Below the pieces are notes generated by a model. The model searched no databases. It had not been told where the DNA came from and was given only the letters and a program-made list of their open reading frames with translations. 64,000 bases of DNA from Sporodiniella umbellata. Its lineage: Eukaryota > Mucoromycota > Mucoromycetes > Mucorales > Rhizopodaceae. The stretch is taken from NCBI GenBank assembly GCA_025677835.1, contig JAIXMR010000052.1, positions 62,001 through 126,000 on the forward strand, given 5' to 3'. Made by a program: the position numbers and the translations under genes. Positions 34,439 through 44,940 of this stretch are shown piece after piece; positions within the stretch are counted from its first letter, which is position 1; each line of letters begins with the position of its first letter.

Positions 34439-35787
34439 CTAATCCTCCTCATACCCTCCCCAGTTGGGTGTTTTGTTTTTCTTTTTCTTCTTCTTCTTCT
34501 TTTCTGAAGTCACTTCAATGGCTTCCATTTGTTCATCTAACTCTTTCAATTCACGCCCAAAATCAAAGTTTTCTTCGTCTGCAAGCATCTCTTCCTTGAG
34601 AATCTCTAGATTGTCCAAATGTTTTTTGCTTTTTTCGTGACTTATGAACTGTCTCTCGCTCTTGTAACTTCTATCACACACCACACAATAAAACTCTTCT
34701 TCATTTGTTGCCTCTTCATGAACTTCAGTTTCCCCCTCTTCCTCTTCTTCTATTTTTGCCCACTCAGGTTCTTCGTATTGGTCAAGCTTTGCCTGCATTT
34801 CTTGTCTTTTACGTTGTTGTTTAGCCTTTTGTTCGGCTGCTGCTGTTTCTTTTTTTTTCTGCTCCTCATCTAAATACTTTTTCACTCTAGGATCACGTTT
34901 TTTTACAAATAGAGCCAGACTCTTTTTTTAAAAAAAAAAAAAAAAAAACGGATGAGTACTAAGTACAAAAAAAAAACAGCCTTGCTTACTCTCACTACTT
35001 CATTGTATTCCTTTTTGGCAGAATCTCTTGCTTTTTTATTTTCTTTCTCCATTGACCGGCGTACAGATCGATGTGGCGCATCAGAAAGTCGCCATTTTTC
35101 TGCCCAAAGAAAAGGCTTGATGGTTGAGAAATTGGTCCAAACGTTATAGAAATCTTTCACGTCCTCTACACCAGTTGTATGATTTCCAAACTGTGGATAG
35201 GATGTATATTGAACTTCGTGTTGATCCGACATTTCATGAGCTTCCTGCTCTTCTTGGGCCATTTTTTCAAACAATTTGCGATAAACATTATAAAATCCCT
35301 ATATAACGGTATTCTTCAGTTGGCTGTATCTCTCTACTTTTGTTACCTTGGCTGTATCCTCATAGCCCTTGAATTCAAACATGCTAAAATACCTCATCAA
35401 GTCTTCTGCAGTAGTGCCTGCGCTACTGTCTTTCTGGCCTTTAGTCTCTTCTCCTCGTAAGATGGAATCTCGATGTCCGTCGTACCTGTCATAAACGACC
35501 GTTTAACTTTAAAATAAAAAGAAAAAGAAATCCTAACCAGGATCGTTCTTGAGGATCTGAAAGAACCTCATATGCTTCATGTATTAAAGCAAACCGTTCT
35601 GTGGCTTCTTGAATTCTGTCTCCATTCTTGTCTTTTTGTTTGCCATTAGAACAAATCTCAAAAAAGTGCAAACTAGGTTGAATTTACCAGGATGCCACAC
35701 AAGGGCCTGTTTTCTATAAGCCTTCTTTATGTCGGCACTAGTGGCCTGGCGATCAATTCCAAGCAAATCATAGTAACAAATACGCAT
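34439..35787 (-). CDS. Jjj1/DNAJC21-like J-domain zinc-finger protein
   Basis: Five exons, 35688-35787, 35538-35631, 35347-35485, 34990-35298 and 34439-34921, in phase, give 374 aa. The J-domain starts at residue 2 ([20 protein letters not shown]); its HPD motif is formed across intron 1 (HP + D). The middle has the family block [16 protein letters not shown] and [19 protein letters not shown], then [17 protein letters not shown]. One C2H2 finger follows ([20 protein letters not shown]). Jjj1 works with Ssa-type Hsp70 and Rei1 on late 60S ribosome maturation in the cytosol. It is shorter than yeast Jjj1 (590 aa) and lacks the second, C-terminal zinc finger; it ends with [16 protein letters not shown]. 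The true ATG is the one directly before RICYYDLL. Its stop is 9 bp from the Mtf1-like stop. Confidence 0.92.
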
Positions 35788-38700
35788 GGTATATAAAAAA
35801 AGCACTCTTGCTTCTTAGCAATGACAACCAAAAAAAAAAAAAAAAAAAAACCGTCCCATTCTGAGACTTTGCGCACAACTCACTACACTCACTACATTTG
35901 AAAAGACTCTACAGCTTTGATATCAATGCACAATTCAGTCAAAGCATATCAAGACATACTACCCAAGAAAAAAAGTATTATCTGACGGTACGGTGCTTCC
36001 GTCTTTCACTTGTCAGAAACTTTGTGCACATTTTTAAGTTCAAGGTGACCTGCCTTTTTGAAATGGTCTAACCATTATCTTGAAACAAGTTGTCCATCAG
36101 TAAAGAACCTTCACAACCAATTTAATCAAAAACTTGGTTGGTTTACTTTGAAAAACCGGTCAAATTTCTTTCTAATAGTTGACCAAACTAGATCTACTTT
36201 GCTGGTCAGCTTGAATTCCAGAGTTTCTCAAAAAGGTGATCATGCCTTTCAAAAAACCAGCAAGTTAAAGTCGGAAGCACTGTAGTCTACCCAGAGTCCG
36301 TTCTGATCTATTTTAGGGTTTTGAAAGTGAAAAGGGATCTACCGGCTCTCTGATCTATATATGACGAAACCGAAATTAGTCCAGAGCAAAGTATAACCTT
36401 TCTTTTTTTAGACAGGTATCAGGATAGTTGCATAGACCAAGCCTAACCCTTTTGACTAAATTTTTAGCAGGCGATCGATATCTATTTATAAAGCGAAATA
36501 AGGAATTTACGTTACTTTATGGAACAGATATGTGTTAAAGCACTAGTCTATATTAAATAGTATCACCTTGATTGTAAGCCTATATCCATTTCATAGATCA
36601 AAAACGGCTGGAAAACCAAAGCCGGATTATAGCCATAAAATTATCACAGACAGTATCTTGTTAACCAAACAAAAACTGTACTTTAATACTGTATTATGTC
36701 AAAGAAGCTTTTTCATTTGACGGGTTTGAAAAGAACCCTAAGTTTTGAAAAGATGTCCACAAGACTTCAAGTAAAAGATGACAAAAGGAAACACAAAAAC
36801 ACATGCATGTATATTACATTTTGTTTTTCTAACAACTGCTTTACTAAGAGAAGGGCACTCTAACAATACGGACTTTTTTAAACGTAACAAATTTGTATCA
36901 CATATCAAGATGTCTGTGTATTACGCCACAACCACCAAATCTAATACATCAGCACAGTGAAGTTGGAAAATGTTGAGCGCTTTTAAAAGTAGCGGTTGTT
37001 TTTCAAAATTTGATTTTATCATTATAATTGACAACCTGACGTTTTGAGTAACAAAAAAAAATACGTGACTTGCACGTTACCAGGAGCTTCAGAATTTCTT
37101 TGAGGTAAAGCTCATCGAATCGTCACGCTTCATTTTCTTTTTGACAAAAGACTTGAATTGTTCGGCTGGATTTAATTCTGGGAGACAAATACTTGGCATC
37201 TACCTTCTCTTTTACTTAGCATTGATTGCGACTTTTGAATAGCTTTGCTATTCGTTACAAAACGGCTATCTTTTAGATCTTTGTCGATGCCAGACGCTTC
37301 GATTCATAGTATATTGCTGTTGGAAAGAAAGCCTCAATTCTGAGAAAGGCTGCCTTTCGTAAGCTTTTCCTTCAAAAATGAAAATAACGCTCACGATCTT
37401 CGAGTATATAGAGATTACACTAAAAAGAACTTTCTCCTTAAGTTCAACCCCTTTCATCTCAGTATCGGCTGAAGATCTTACTTCAGCCTGAATGCTCTAA
37501 TTTTAATATACTTTTAAAGATCTGTCAAACCCGTTGAAGCAAATGGTTTATACTCAAAGTAACTCGGTACTTCCTTAACTTGCTCATCAGAAATGCTATC
37601 CGTATCGTTTTCATAAAAAAAGTTTGTGTTCGCTCTATGACTAACTGTAAAAGTAAAATGAAAAAGTGGCCAATTCAGTCTCCAACTGGTTTCTAAACGC
37701 GGAAGCGCTGTAAACTGCTCTCTTTATATATATTTTTTCCCACTCGGAGTTGATTCCATTACTTTCTGGCCAGAAAAAAAAAAAAAAAAGAAAAAGAAGG
37801 AATCAGCCGAGATGGTAGTACTTGAGACGAGAACTAAAACTCATTGCCATAATAAACCTAAAACACAGAGCCAGCGTTTCGATTCTGAGCGAAGCGCAAA
37901 AGATAGTAAAAGCATAGTGAAAGAACGGTCTCCAAAATTAAAAATGCTTTACATGGCTTTGCACTCAAAAATGGATAGTAAAGCACTTTCGGTTTTCAAG
38001 CAATATACGCGGCAGGATGCTCCATCGATACCCATTTTTTGTGTAGTTGAAGAAGTCGATCGTTTTCTCTAAGGTGTCTTCCGGCGGGTTTCCCAACTCC
38101 GTTAGCACAATAGGCCAATACAGTTATTCCTATCAAGAGAATTGTAGAGAAATACCATGCAAGGGCTTTTGTTGCCCTGGTTTTTCTCTGTTATACAACA
38201 AAACCGAAAACGTATTGCTCCGGTGTACTTTGATCTTCTTTAGTCGGATAAAAAGATTGAGACTAAAAAGTTTACTTTAAGCACCTTCACCTAAGAAAAC
38301 ATATACACACTTCTGCGCTTTAACCAAAAACCTTACAAAAAATCCAAGCTAAAAGTCGCCACCTTTCGTTTAGTCTTTGTAACTGCTAAAAATAAAAGCA
38401 GCTTCATGAAACCCTATTAAGCTATGCGCGTTCAGACTGTTGAGAGACTATGATAGACTTTATTCTCGTTTAGCTAAACTCAGTGCGTGTAAACATCGGT
38501 AAATTTTCTAGTTTACCTCCCTTTCTTTTTATGAAACGACACTGCTTTTCGTAGATTTCTGACAGCAGCAATGTCCAGTATCAACAGTTCACAATAAGTC
38601 CCATACAGCTAGTTTCAAACACGAAACGATTGTTGAACAGCCCATATTGTGAACTTGAAATAGAAGGATCCGCATAAACGGTGTACGACTTGAAAGAAGT

Positions 38701-39235
38701 TCTGGACTTGAAAAGTAGGCTATTAGTTCTCCTTGCCATACACGAAAACTAGTATATCGTTCTTTGAAACGTAAAGGCATCAAGGAACGACATCAAGTAG
38801 GGTTCACGTTAAAGAAGAGCAAAAGATAAGCGGTAAAGTTTGTTTCAAACAAGAACACAAGATAGTGTGCTATGCCTAATAAAGTTTGGATTACTGCATG
38901 AAAACGATATTTTTATTCCAATTAAAGTTCGCACACACATACACACAGACAGGAAGACACGTATTTATATTTCAATTTTTTTTTTTTTTTTTTTTCGGCT
39001 TGCTAGTCATGTACTACACTTCCTTAGTATCTGAAAAATAAAGTTTTGTGCTAAGTTTATCATTTGGATGGTATAAAAGAGCGTTTAAAGGATCATTTAT
39101 AAATTTAGCCGTTTCTGTAAGTGAATCAAAGGGAAATCAAGACCTGGCAGTTCATAACGGCTTTTATTTCGCGTTTTTTCCCCTGATTTTTCTTTCTGGT
39201 GCCTGCGGCGTAAAGCATAAAATAATAATAATAAT
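35788..39235. other. Intergenic, AT-rich
   Basis: About 3.4 kb without a supportable gene. An 86-codon plus-strand frame at 37812-38072 starts with ATG and is Lys/Ser-rich, but has no recognised domain. A single inverse copy of the 22-bp repeat motif occurs at about 37662-37680. Confidence 0.5.
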
Positions 39236-39374
39236 GGCGGCGCTCATTTTCATTCCGGGGAGGTGATTTTTTAAGGAAATAAATGGCTCCATTATTAAAA
39301 AAAGGGCGCCGCCAGTTTCACTTCCGGGGCCTGTTTCTTTAAGGAAATAATAGATGACTGAATCAAAAAAAAAA
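39236..39374 (+). repeat. Duplicated ~68-bp GC-rich promoter element
   Basis: Two imperfect direct copies (39236-39303 and 39304-39374) share GGCG...CGC, TTTCA-TTCCGGGG, TG-TT and TTTAAGGAAATAA, ending in an A-run. They are GC-rich islands in AT-rich surroundings and end about 66 bp before the ATG of the C2/chitin-binding gene. A promoter array is the simplest reading. Confidence 0.7.
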
Positions 39375-39378
39375 AGGA

Positions 39379-39387
39379 CTATAAAAG
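39379..39387 (+). promoter_or_regulatory. TATA box of the C2/chitin-binding gene
   Basis: CTATAAAAG, about 60 bp upstream of the ATG and directly after the duplicated element. Confidence 0.6.
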
Positions 39388-39440
39388 AAAGCGAAAAGAA
39401 AACAAGCTAATATTAAAAAACACAAGTTTTTCTTTTGAAA

Positions 39441-40718
39441 ATGGACCGCTACGAATCTAACACTACTACTACCACTTATACCTCCACTTACTCTTCTGAC
39501 GGTCAATCGTACACTAACGTGTCCTCTGAGTCCACCCATAGCTCTACTACTCTCTACATCAACGTTGTCTCTGCTAGCAACTTGATCGCCTCTCAACGTT
39601 TTGGAAAGCAAGACCCTTACCTCCAATTTACTTTGGACGTTAACAAGAAGGACTCTTTCACCCGTACCTTCACCCACAAGGATGGCGGTGACAAGGCCTC
39701 ATGGAACCAGAGCTTTACCATCAACTTGAACGGTGAATCCGATCTGTTCATAGAAGTTTTGAACGAAGAAACCACAACAGATGAAGCCATCGGTTTTGCT
39801 GCTATTCCCATTAACCAGGTCGTTCACTCTCACGGTGCTTTTATGAACGGTCTTTTTGACGTCTACGATATCAAGGGCCAACGTGCCGGTGTTTTGAACT
39901 TGCAGTTGGCTGCCCAAGGTTTCCCCAACTCTCAAAAGCCTGACTTTACCAGTGAACCCGTCCGTGGTCAATCCTATGTAAACGAAACACACAAGGAACG
40001 TATGAATGCTTCTAAGACAAAGAAGACAGGTATTGCTGTGGGCTCTGCTATTTTGGGTGGTGCTTTAGCTGTCGGTGCCGGTTTCCTTGGAAAGAAGGTA
40101 TACGATGACCATAAGGAAAAGGAAGAGGAAGAACACAGACAAGAAGAGGAGAAAGCTCGTCTTCAAAAGGAGTCTGAAGAGAAGCAAAGCGCTTTCGACT
40201 CTGAACGCCAACGTTTCGAAGCTGAAAAGGCTGAATTTGAAAACCAAAGAAGAACTGAGCAAGAAAACCAGAAACACGCTGAAGAAGAAAGACAAAAGCG
40301 CTCTGAGGAAGAAAGCCACAAGCGCGCTGAAGAAGAAAGCCACAAGGCCAAGAAGGAATGTGAGCCCAAGAAGAAGGAGTGCGAACCCAAGAAGAAGGAC
40401 TGCAAGCCCAAGAAGAAAAACTGTGACGATAGCGGTTCCGATAGCGATTCATCCGATTCTGGATCTGACTCTGACGATGACAAGAAGAAGAAGAAGAAGG
40501 ATTGCAAGCCCAAGAAGAAGAGCTGTGATTCTGATGACGAAAAGAAGAAGAAAAAGAAGGATTGTCACTCTGACGGTAAGAACTGGGACCCCGTCGGTAC
40601 CTATTCTGCTGGCGACCGTGTAAAGTATCATGGTAAAACCTATGTCTGCCTCCAAGGCCACACCTCCAACCCCACCTGGACTCCTGATGCTGCTCATTCC
40701 CTCTGGCAAACCGCCTAA
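39441..40718 (+). CDS. C2-domain protein with glycine zipper, charged coil and C-terminal chitin-binding (CBM5/12) domain
   Basis: Intronless, 425 aa, start at the ATG beginning MDRYES. After a Ser/Thr-rich leader, a C2 domain spans about 37-158 (LYINVVSASNLIA, FGKQDPYLQFTL, SDLFIEVLNEET). A glycine-zipper-like helix lies at 196-220 (GIAVGSAILGGALAVGAGFL), then a Glu/Lys/Arg-rich coiled coil (221 to about 330). Cys-Lys repeats of the type KKKDCKPKKK and an Asp/Ser-rich linker follow. The last 45 residues are a carbohydrate-binding module of the CBM5/12 type: WDPVGTYSAGDRVKYHGKTY with WTPDAAHSLWQ. There is no N-terminal signal peptide, so exposure to chitin would need unconventional export; otherwise the module may bind something else. 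The codon choice (AAG, ACC, GTC, CTC) looks selected for high expression. Possible roles: septal plugging, wall repair or vesicle-wall bridging; all inference. Confidence 0.85.
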   Translation: MDRYESNTTTTTYTSTYSSDGQSYTNVSSESTHSSTTLYINVVSASNLIASQRFGKQDPYLQFTLDVNKKDSFTRTFTHKDGGDKASWNQSFTINLNGESDLFIEVLNEETTTDEAIGFAAIPINQVVHSHGAFMNGLFDVYDIKGQRAGVLNLQLAAQGFPNSQKPDFTSEPVRGQSYVNETHKERMNASKTKKTGIAVGSAILGGALAVGAGFLGKKVYDDHKEKEEEEHRQEEEKARLQKESEEKQSAFDSERQRFEAEKAEFENQRRTEQENQKHAEEERQKRSEEESHKRAEEESHKAKKECEPKKKECEPKKKDCKPKKKNCDDSGSDSDSSDSGSDSDDDKKKKKKDCKPKKKSCDSDDEKKKKKKDCHSDGKNWDPVGTYSAGDRVKYHGKTYVCLQGHTSNPTWTPDAAHSLWQTA

Positions 40719-41323
40719 ATTTTTTTTTAAAGAAAAAGAAAAAATCTGTACCATAATAAATTAAGAGCAATGCTTTTGTAAAAACTTTAGAACCTCTTTT
40801 TTGAATTTGTATCCAAATCCAAACCGACTTATCGACTTTAATGATAGCCCCAGAGAGATTTTTCAAACTACAGTCTAGCAATATAGCTTGTTTCTACCTG
40901 TACTTTGCTCGTAACCGTAGCCTACAACGTCATCGTGGATCACAACTAAGAGGAATGACAAAGACTTGACGTTGGGTTTGCTGGACATTTGGCGGCAAGC
41001 GTGAAAAATCAACGCAACATAGTCATCGACGTCAAAGAATGTCTTGGATCTCACTAAGGAAATCTTTAATAATAATATACGTGTTCAAAGTTTTTATTTC
41101 ATGTTTTGGGAGAGCGTCGATCGTTAATATTTGGATAGCTTATTCACTTTTTTATTTTTTAGGGATGTGAGTATATCTAGTTATAAAAGCAAGATGCAAC
41201 CTACAATGTAATACAATCTCACACTAAAACGCTACTAAATGTACTATCGGACTAAGCTTTCTTTGTTTGCAACCGAGTGTTTTGGAAATAAAAAAAAAGA
41301 GCTCTTATGTTTATTATAAAAAT
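40719..41323. other. Intergenic between convergent genes
   Basis: 3' sides of the C2/chitin-binding gene and LEU1. No gene was seen. Confidence 0.5.
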
Positions 41324-43573
41324 CTACCAATCGAGTTTTTGTTTTGTTTGTTTTTCAGCACCGATAGCAATCTTTGTAGCTTTTCCTTTGTAACCTTTTC
41401 CATCTAACCAAGGCCAAACCGCTGTACGCTTAGCCTCGAATTGCGCAATTGCTTCACCTTTTTGCATGGTTAAGCCGATATCGTCCAAGCCGTTTACAAG
41501 GCAATGTTTACGGAACGCTTCAACCTCAAAGGACACTTCTCCGCCAGGGTAATGTACCAACTGATTGACTAGATCAATTTGGACTTCAGCGCCTTTCTTT
41601 GCCTCAGCAGCGATTGCTTCCAAAGCTTGTTGAGGAAGGACAATAGGAAGCATGCCATTCTTGAAACAGTTGTTGAAAAAGATATCTGCAAAACTGGGTG
41701 CAAGAATACAACGAATGCCAAAGTCGTTGAATGCCCAGGGAGCATGTTCACGACTACTGCCACAACCAAAGTTAGGTCCAGTACAGACCAAGATGCGAGC
41801 ATTACGGAAAGGTTCTTGATTGAGCACAAACTCTGGGTTTTCCACGTTTCCTTCCCTATAGCGGAGAGCATAAAACAAGGCGCTGCCAAGGCCGGTACGT
41901 TTGATAGTCTTTAAGAACTGCTTGGGAATAATCATATCCGTATCGACGTTGGAGATATCCAGGGGGGCAGCGTAGCCTTTCAATGTGTCGAAGCGAGGCA
42001 TACCACCAGAAGAGGGACTGGAAGAGCCAGCGACATGGGGCGGACGAACGACCGGGCTTGTATCTTCAGGAATTTCCGAGTCTTGAGCGGCCCCATCGTA
42101 ATCAGAAACGACCTCCTGGCGAGGACTGTGATTGCCAACGAATGTGACTTCAGATACATCCATATGGCGTACGTCGGTCAAACAGCCCTGGATGCCAGCA
42201 GCAGCGGCCATAGCAGGACTCAAGAGATGGGTACGACCTCCTGCGCCCTGTCGACCTTCGAAGTTGCGGTTGGAAGTGGACGCACAGCGTTCGCCTGGCT
42301 TCAATTGATCCGGGTTCATACCAAGACACATGGAACAGCCAGCCTCTCGCCAGTCGAAGCCAGCGTCTTTAAAGATCCTGTCGAGCCCTTCCCGCTCAGC
42401 TTGAATTTTCACTAAGCCCGAACCAGGCACTACCATCGCGTCGACCCATTCCGCCACACGCTTCCCCTTCACGACCGACGCGGCCGCGCGAAGATCTTCG
42501 ATACGAGAGTTTGTACAACTTCCGATGAAGACCTTATCAATCTTGACGCCTTCGAGAGGGGTATTGGGTGCAATGCCGATGTATTCCAAAGCGCGTTGTA
42601 CGGCCAGACGACGCGAGGGATCCTGAATAGCGTCCACATCTGGTGTTTTTCCAGTGATAGGAGCCACATCCTGTGGGCTCGTACCCCAAGTGACGGTGGG
42701 TGCAATATGGGCTGCATCAATGTCGACGTTGATATCGTAAACGGCTTCTGGGTCGGACACCAAGGTTTTCCAATAAGCAACGGCACGATCCCACGCTTGA
42801 CCTTTGGGCGCCAGGGGTTTATCGCGAAGATAGTCAAAGGTGATTTGATCCGGGGCTACCATGCCCGCCCGCGCACCTGCCTCAATCGACATATTACAGA
42901 TCGACATACGAGATTCCATCGAAAGTGCCTCAATCGCTTCACCGCAGAATTCAATGACGCATCCCGTGCCCCCAGCAGTGCCAATGACACCAATCACGTG
43001 GAGCGCAATGTCTTTCGAGGTTACACCCGCCGAGAGCTTACCTTGGACACGAATCCGCATGTTTTTGGATTTCTTTTGCAAAAGCGTCTGTGTGGCCAAA
43101 ACATGCTCTACTTCAGATGTGCCAATACCAAAGGCAAGAGCCCCAAAAGCGCCATGGGTCGATGTATGGGAATCGCCACAGACAACGGTGGTGGCGGGCA
43201 ACGTGAAACCTTGCTCAGGGCCAATAACATGGACAATGCCCTGTCGTTTGTCATCCATACCAAAGTATGTCAAGCCAAAAGCCTGGATGTTCTGTTCGAG
43301 AGTCTCGCATTGTGTTCTTGAATCGGCTTCTTCGATAAAAGTCGTAATACTCTTAAAGTTTTTTCGAGTTGTAGTGGGAATATTGTGATCGACCGTGGCC
43401 AGTGTACAGTCAGGACGACGTACAGGACGCTTGGTATTTCGGAGGCCTTCAAAAGCTTGGGGACTTGTCACCTCATGAACGAGATGCCTGTCAATATAAA
43501 TAAGACATGTTCCGTCTTCCTGTTGATCAATGACATGATCTTCCCAGACTTTGTCGTAGAGTGTGCGAGCCAT
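41324..43573 (-). CDS. LEU1: 3-isopropylmalate dehydratase, fused large and small subunits
   Basis: Intronless, 749 aa, the usual fungal fusion. Residues 1 to about 470 are the LeuC (aconitase-like) part: [36 protein letters not shown] and [12 protein letters not shown] supply the three cysteines of the 4Fe-4S cluster. A linker leads to the LeuD swivel domain with [11 protein letters not shown] and [20 protein letters not shown]. It isomerises 2-isopropylmalate to 3-isopropylmalate in leucine synthesis. Base composition is clearly richer in GC than the surroundings and no intron interrupts 2.2 kb. No convincing Leu3-type CCGGNNCCGG site was found upstream. Confidence 0.97.
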   Translation of the reverse strand: MARTLYDKVWEDHVIDQQEDGTCLIYIDRHLVHEVTSPQAFEGLRNTKRPVRRPDCTLATVDHNIPTTTRKNFKSITTFIEEADSRTQCETLEQNIQAFGLTYFGMDDKRQGIVHVIGPEQGFTLPATTVVCGDSHTSTHGAFGALAFGIGTSEVEHVLATQTLLQKKSKNMRIRVQGKLSAGVTSKDIALHVIGVIGTAGGTGCVIEFCGEAIEALSMESRMSICNMSIEAGARAGMVAPDQITFDYLRDKPLAPKGQAWDRAVAYWKTLVSDPEAVYDINVDIDAAHIAPTVTWGTSPQDVAPITGKTPDVDAIQDPSRRLAVQRALEYIGIAPNTPLEGVKIDKVFIGSCTNSRIEDLRAAASVVKGKRVAEWVDAMVVPGSGLVKIQAEREGLDRIFKDAGFDWREAGCSMCLGMNPDQLKPGERCASTSNRNFEGRQGAGGRTHLLSPAMAAAAGIQGCLTDVRHMDVSEVTFVGNHSPRQEVVSDYDGAAQDSEIPEDTSPVVRPPHVAGSSSPSSGGMPRFDTLKGYAAPLDISNVDTDMIIPKQFLKTIKRTGLGSALFYALRYREGNVENPEFVLNQEPFRNARILVCTGPNFGCGSSREHAPWAFNDFGIRCILAPSFADIFFNNCFKNGMLPIVLPQQALEAIAAEAKKGAEVQIDLVNQLVHYPGGEVSFEVEAFRKHCLVNGLDDIGLTMQKGEAIAQFEAKRTAVWPWLDGKGYKGKATKIAIGAEKQTKQKLDW

Positions 43574-44138
43574 AGTGTATAGAATAAATGTAAGTAAAAC
43601 CCTTGATTTTTTTTATTAAAAAAAAAAAAGAAATGCAAGAGAGAAAAAAAAGAAAAAAGGAGGGGGTGTTGAATTTAAAGAAAACAGACATTTGTTTATT
43701 TTGACTCACCTTTGTTTGCTTCAATACTATAGCTCGTAGGGTGAGTCAGTCTTACCCTGTTTTTTTATTGGTCGGACGTACGTATGGGCTTAAATTTTCC
43801 CGTAGTAAGAAAAGAGTAGATTCATGCACCTATCTTAATGGTTTTTATTACGTAATAAAGACAGCGCGCTGTAACACCCTTTGGCTGTTTTCAAAGGCAT
43901 AACCTGATTTGCATCAAGTCACCAAGTGCTGGCAAACGATTGCCTTTTTTAAGGCTTCGTACGTTTCGTTAATTAAATAGCTTACGATTTATTTTTTCGC
44001 TTCCTTATTTAGAACAGACAGAAATCCTCGGTATTTCTTGGTGGCAGAGGCATTGGAGTAAACAAATGATCGCTTCAGGTCTGTGCTTTTGGTTGCCTTC
44101 TTTTTTGGTCTTCATTTACTTATATACGACTTGATTTC

Positions 44139-44169
<31 letters not shown>

Positions 44170-44269
44170 ATAAAGGCTTTTTGCTTTTTATCGCTTTTTT
44201 TTTTTTCTTTCATTCCATTACCTTTTTTTAAAAAAAAAAAAAAGATAAAAATAACAGTAAATCGTTGAC
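43574..44269. promoter_or_regulatory. LEU1 promoter region
   Basis: AT-rich with a long T-run at about 44139-44166. There is a small palindrome-like GGACGTACGTATGG at about 43774. No clear regulator site could be assigned. Confidence 0.4.
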
Positions 44270-44457
44270 ATGAAGCTCATCCCATCTACTTCTTCTCTTC
44301 TATCTTTTGGTCGCGGCAAGAGCTACTGTCTTATTCATAAAAGATACTTTGAAACAAGCTGGTGTCCTGAGTGTAGCAGATCATACAGTATGTTATTGCT
44401 TAAAGGTTTATATTTAGCTAATTGTCTTGTGTGTTTTGTTTTAATATAGACCACTAA
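44270..44457 (+). CDS. Hypothetical 41-aa protein with a CxxC
   Basis: Candidate exons 44270-44387 and 44450-44457, with a clean GTATGT...AATATAG intron, give 41 aa. The N-terminus (MKLIPSTSSLLSFGRGKSYC) could be a mitochondrial presequence and the C-terminus reads WCPECSRSYNH. No family was recognised. The only support is the good splice signals and the coding-like composition against an AT-rich background. Confidence 0.35.
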
Positions 44458-44869
44458 AAACACCAGAGAAGAGCTTTAAACAAGTCATCTTTTTTCTTAA
44501 AAAAAAGAAGCTTGGTTTATTTTTTTCAAGCCTTTCCCCTTTTTTTATTGTTTCTTCATTAAACTATGTATAATATTGTTTCCCAAAAGACTATCTTATC
44601 CTCAGCTCAAGTATTGTGAATAGAGCGTGTTACTTGCTGTTTATTAAAAAGATGATATTATTTCCTCTTATTTTTTAAGACACAAGTTTTTATTGTTTTT
44701 GAACTAGCAAGACGGTCTTGTGGAGTATCGATAGATACATCGTATAATGCGTCTACCTCATTTCTGCATGCAAAGCAATATTACTAAATATAACACTATG
44801 CGCGCTTTTTCCATGTACGTTTATACTTTTCTTTTGTCTTTTGGAAGCTAAGCATATAAGCACGCACAC

Positions 44870-44940
44870 ATAGATTTTAGTCTGATCTCTTCGCCCTTGA
44901 CGCTCAGAAAAGCAAAGTGTTCTAACAAATGTGAAGCACC
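44870..44940 (-). pseudogene. Possible remnant exon of an M16 metalloprotease (MPP/insulinase-like)
   Basis: After an acceptor-like CTTACAG, the minus strand reads GASHLLEHFAFLSVKGEEI. This resembles the GxxHLLEHxAF zinc site (HxxEH) of mitochondrial processing peptidase and related M16 proteases. Flanking sequence does not continue the family on either side, so it is at most an isolated relic, and chance is possible. Confidence 0.3.

Noticed and set aside
37812..38072. An 86-codon plus-strand ORF in the 35.8-39.2 kb gap
   Set aside because: It has an ATG, but no motif, no splice context and a composition typical of the surrounding AT-rich DNA.
39617..40881. Long reverse-strand and shifted frames over the C2/chitin-binding gene
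   Set aside because: They are shadows of a strongly codon-biased real gene.
41569..43388. Frames up to 241 codons opposite LEU1
   Set aside because: They are antisense shadows of a GC-richer intronless gene with unmistakable LeuC/LeuD motifs.
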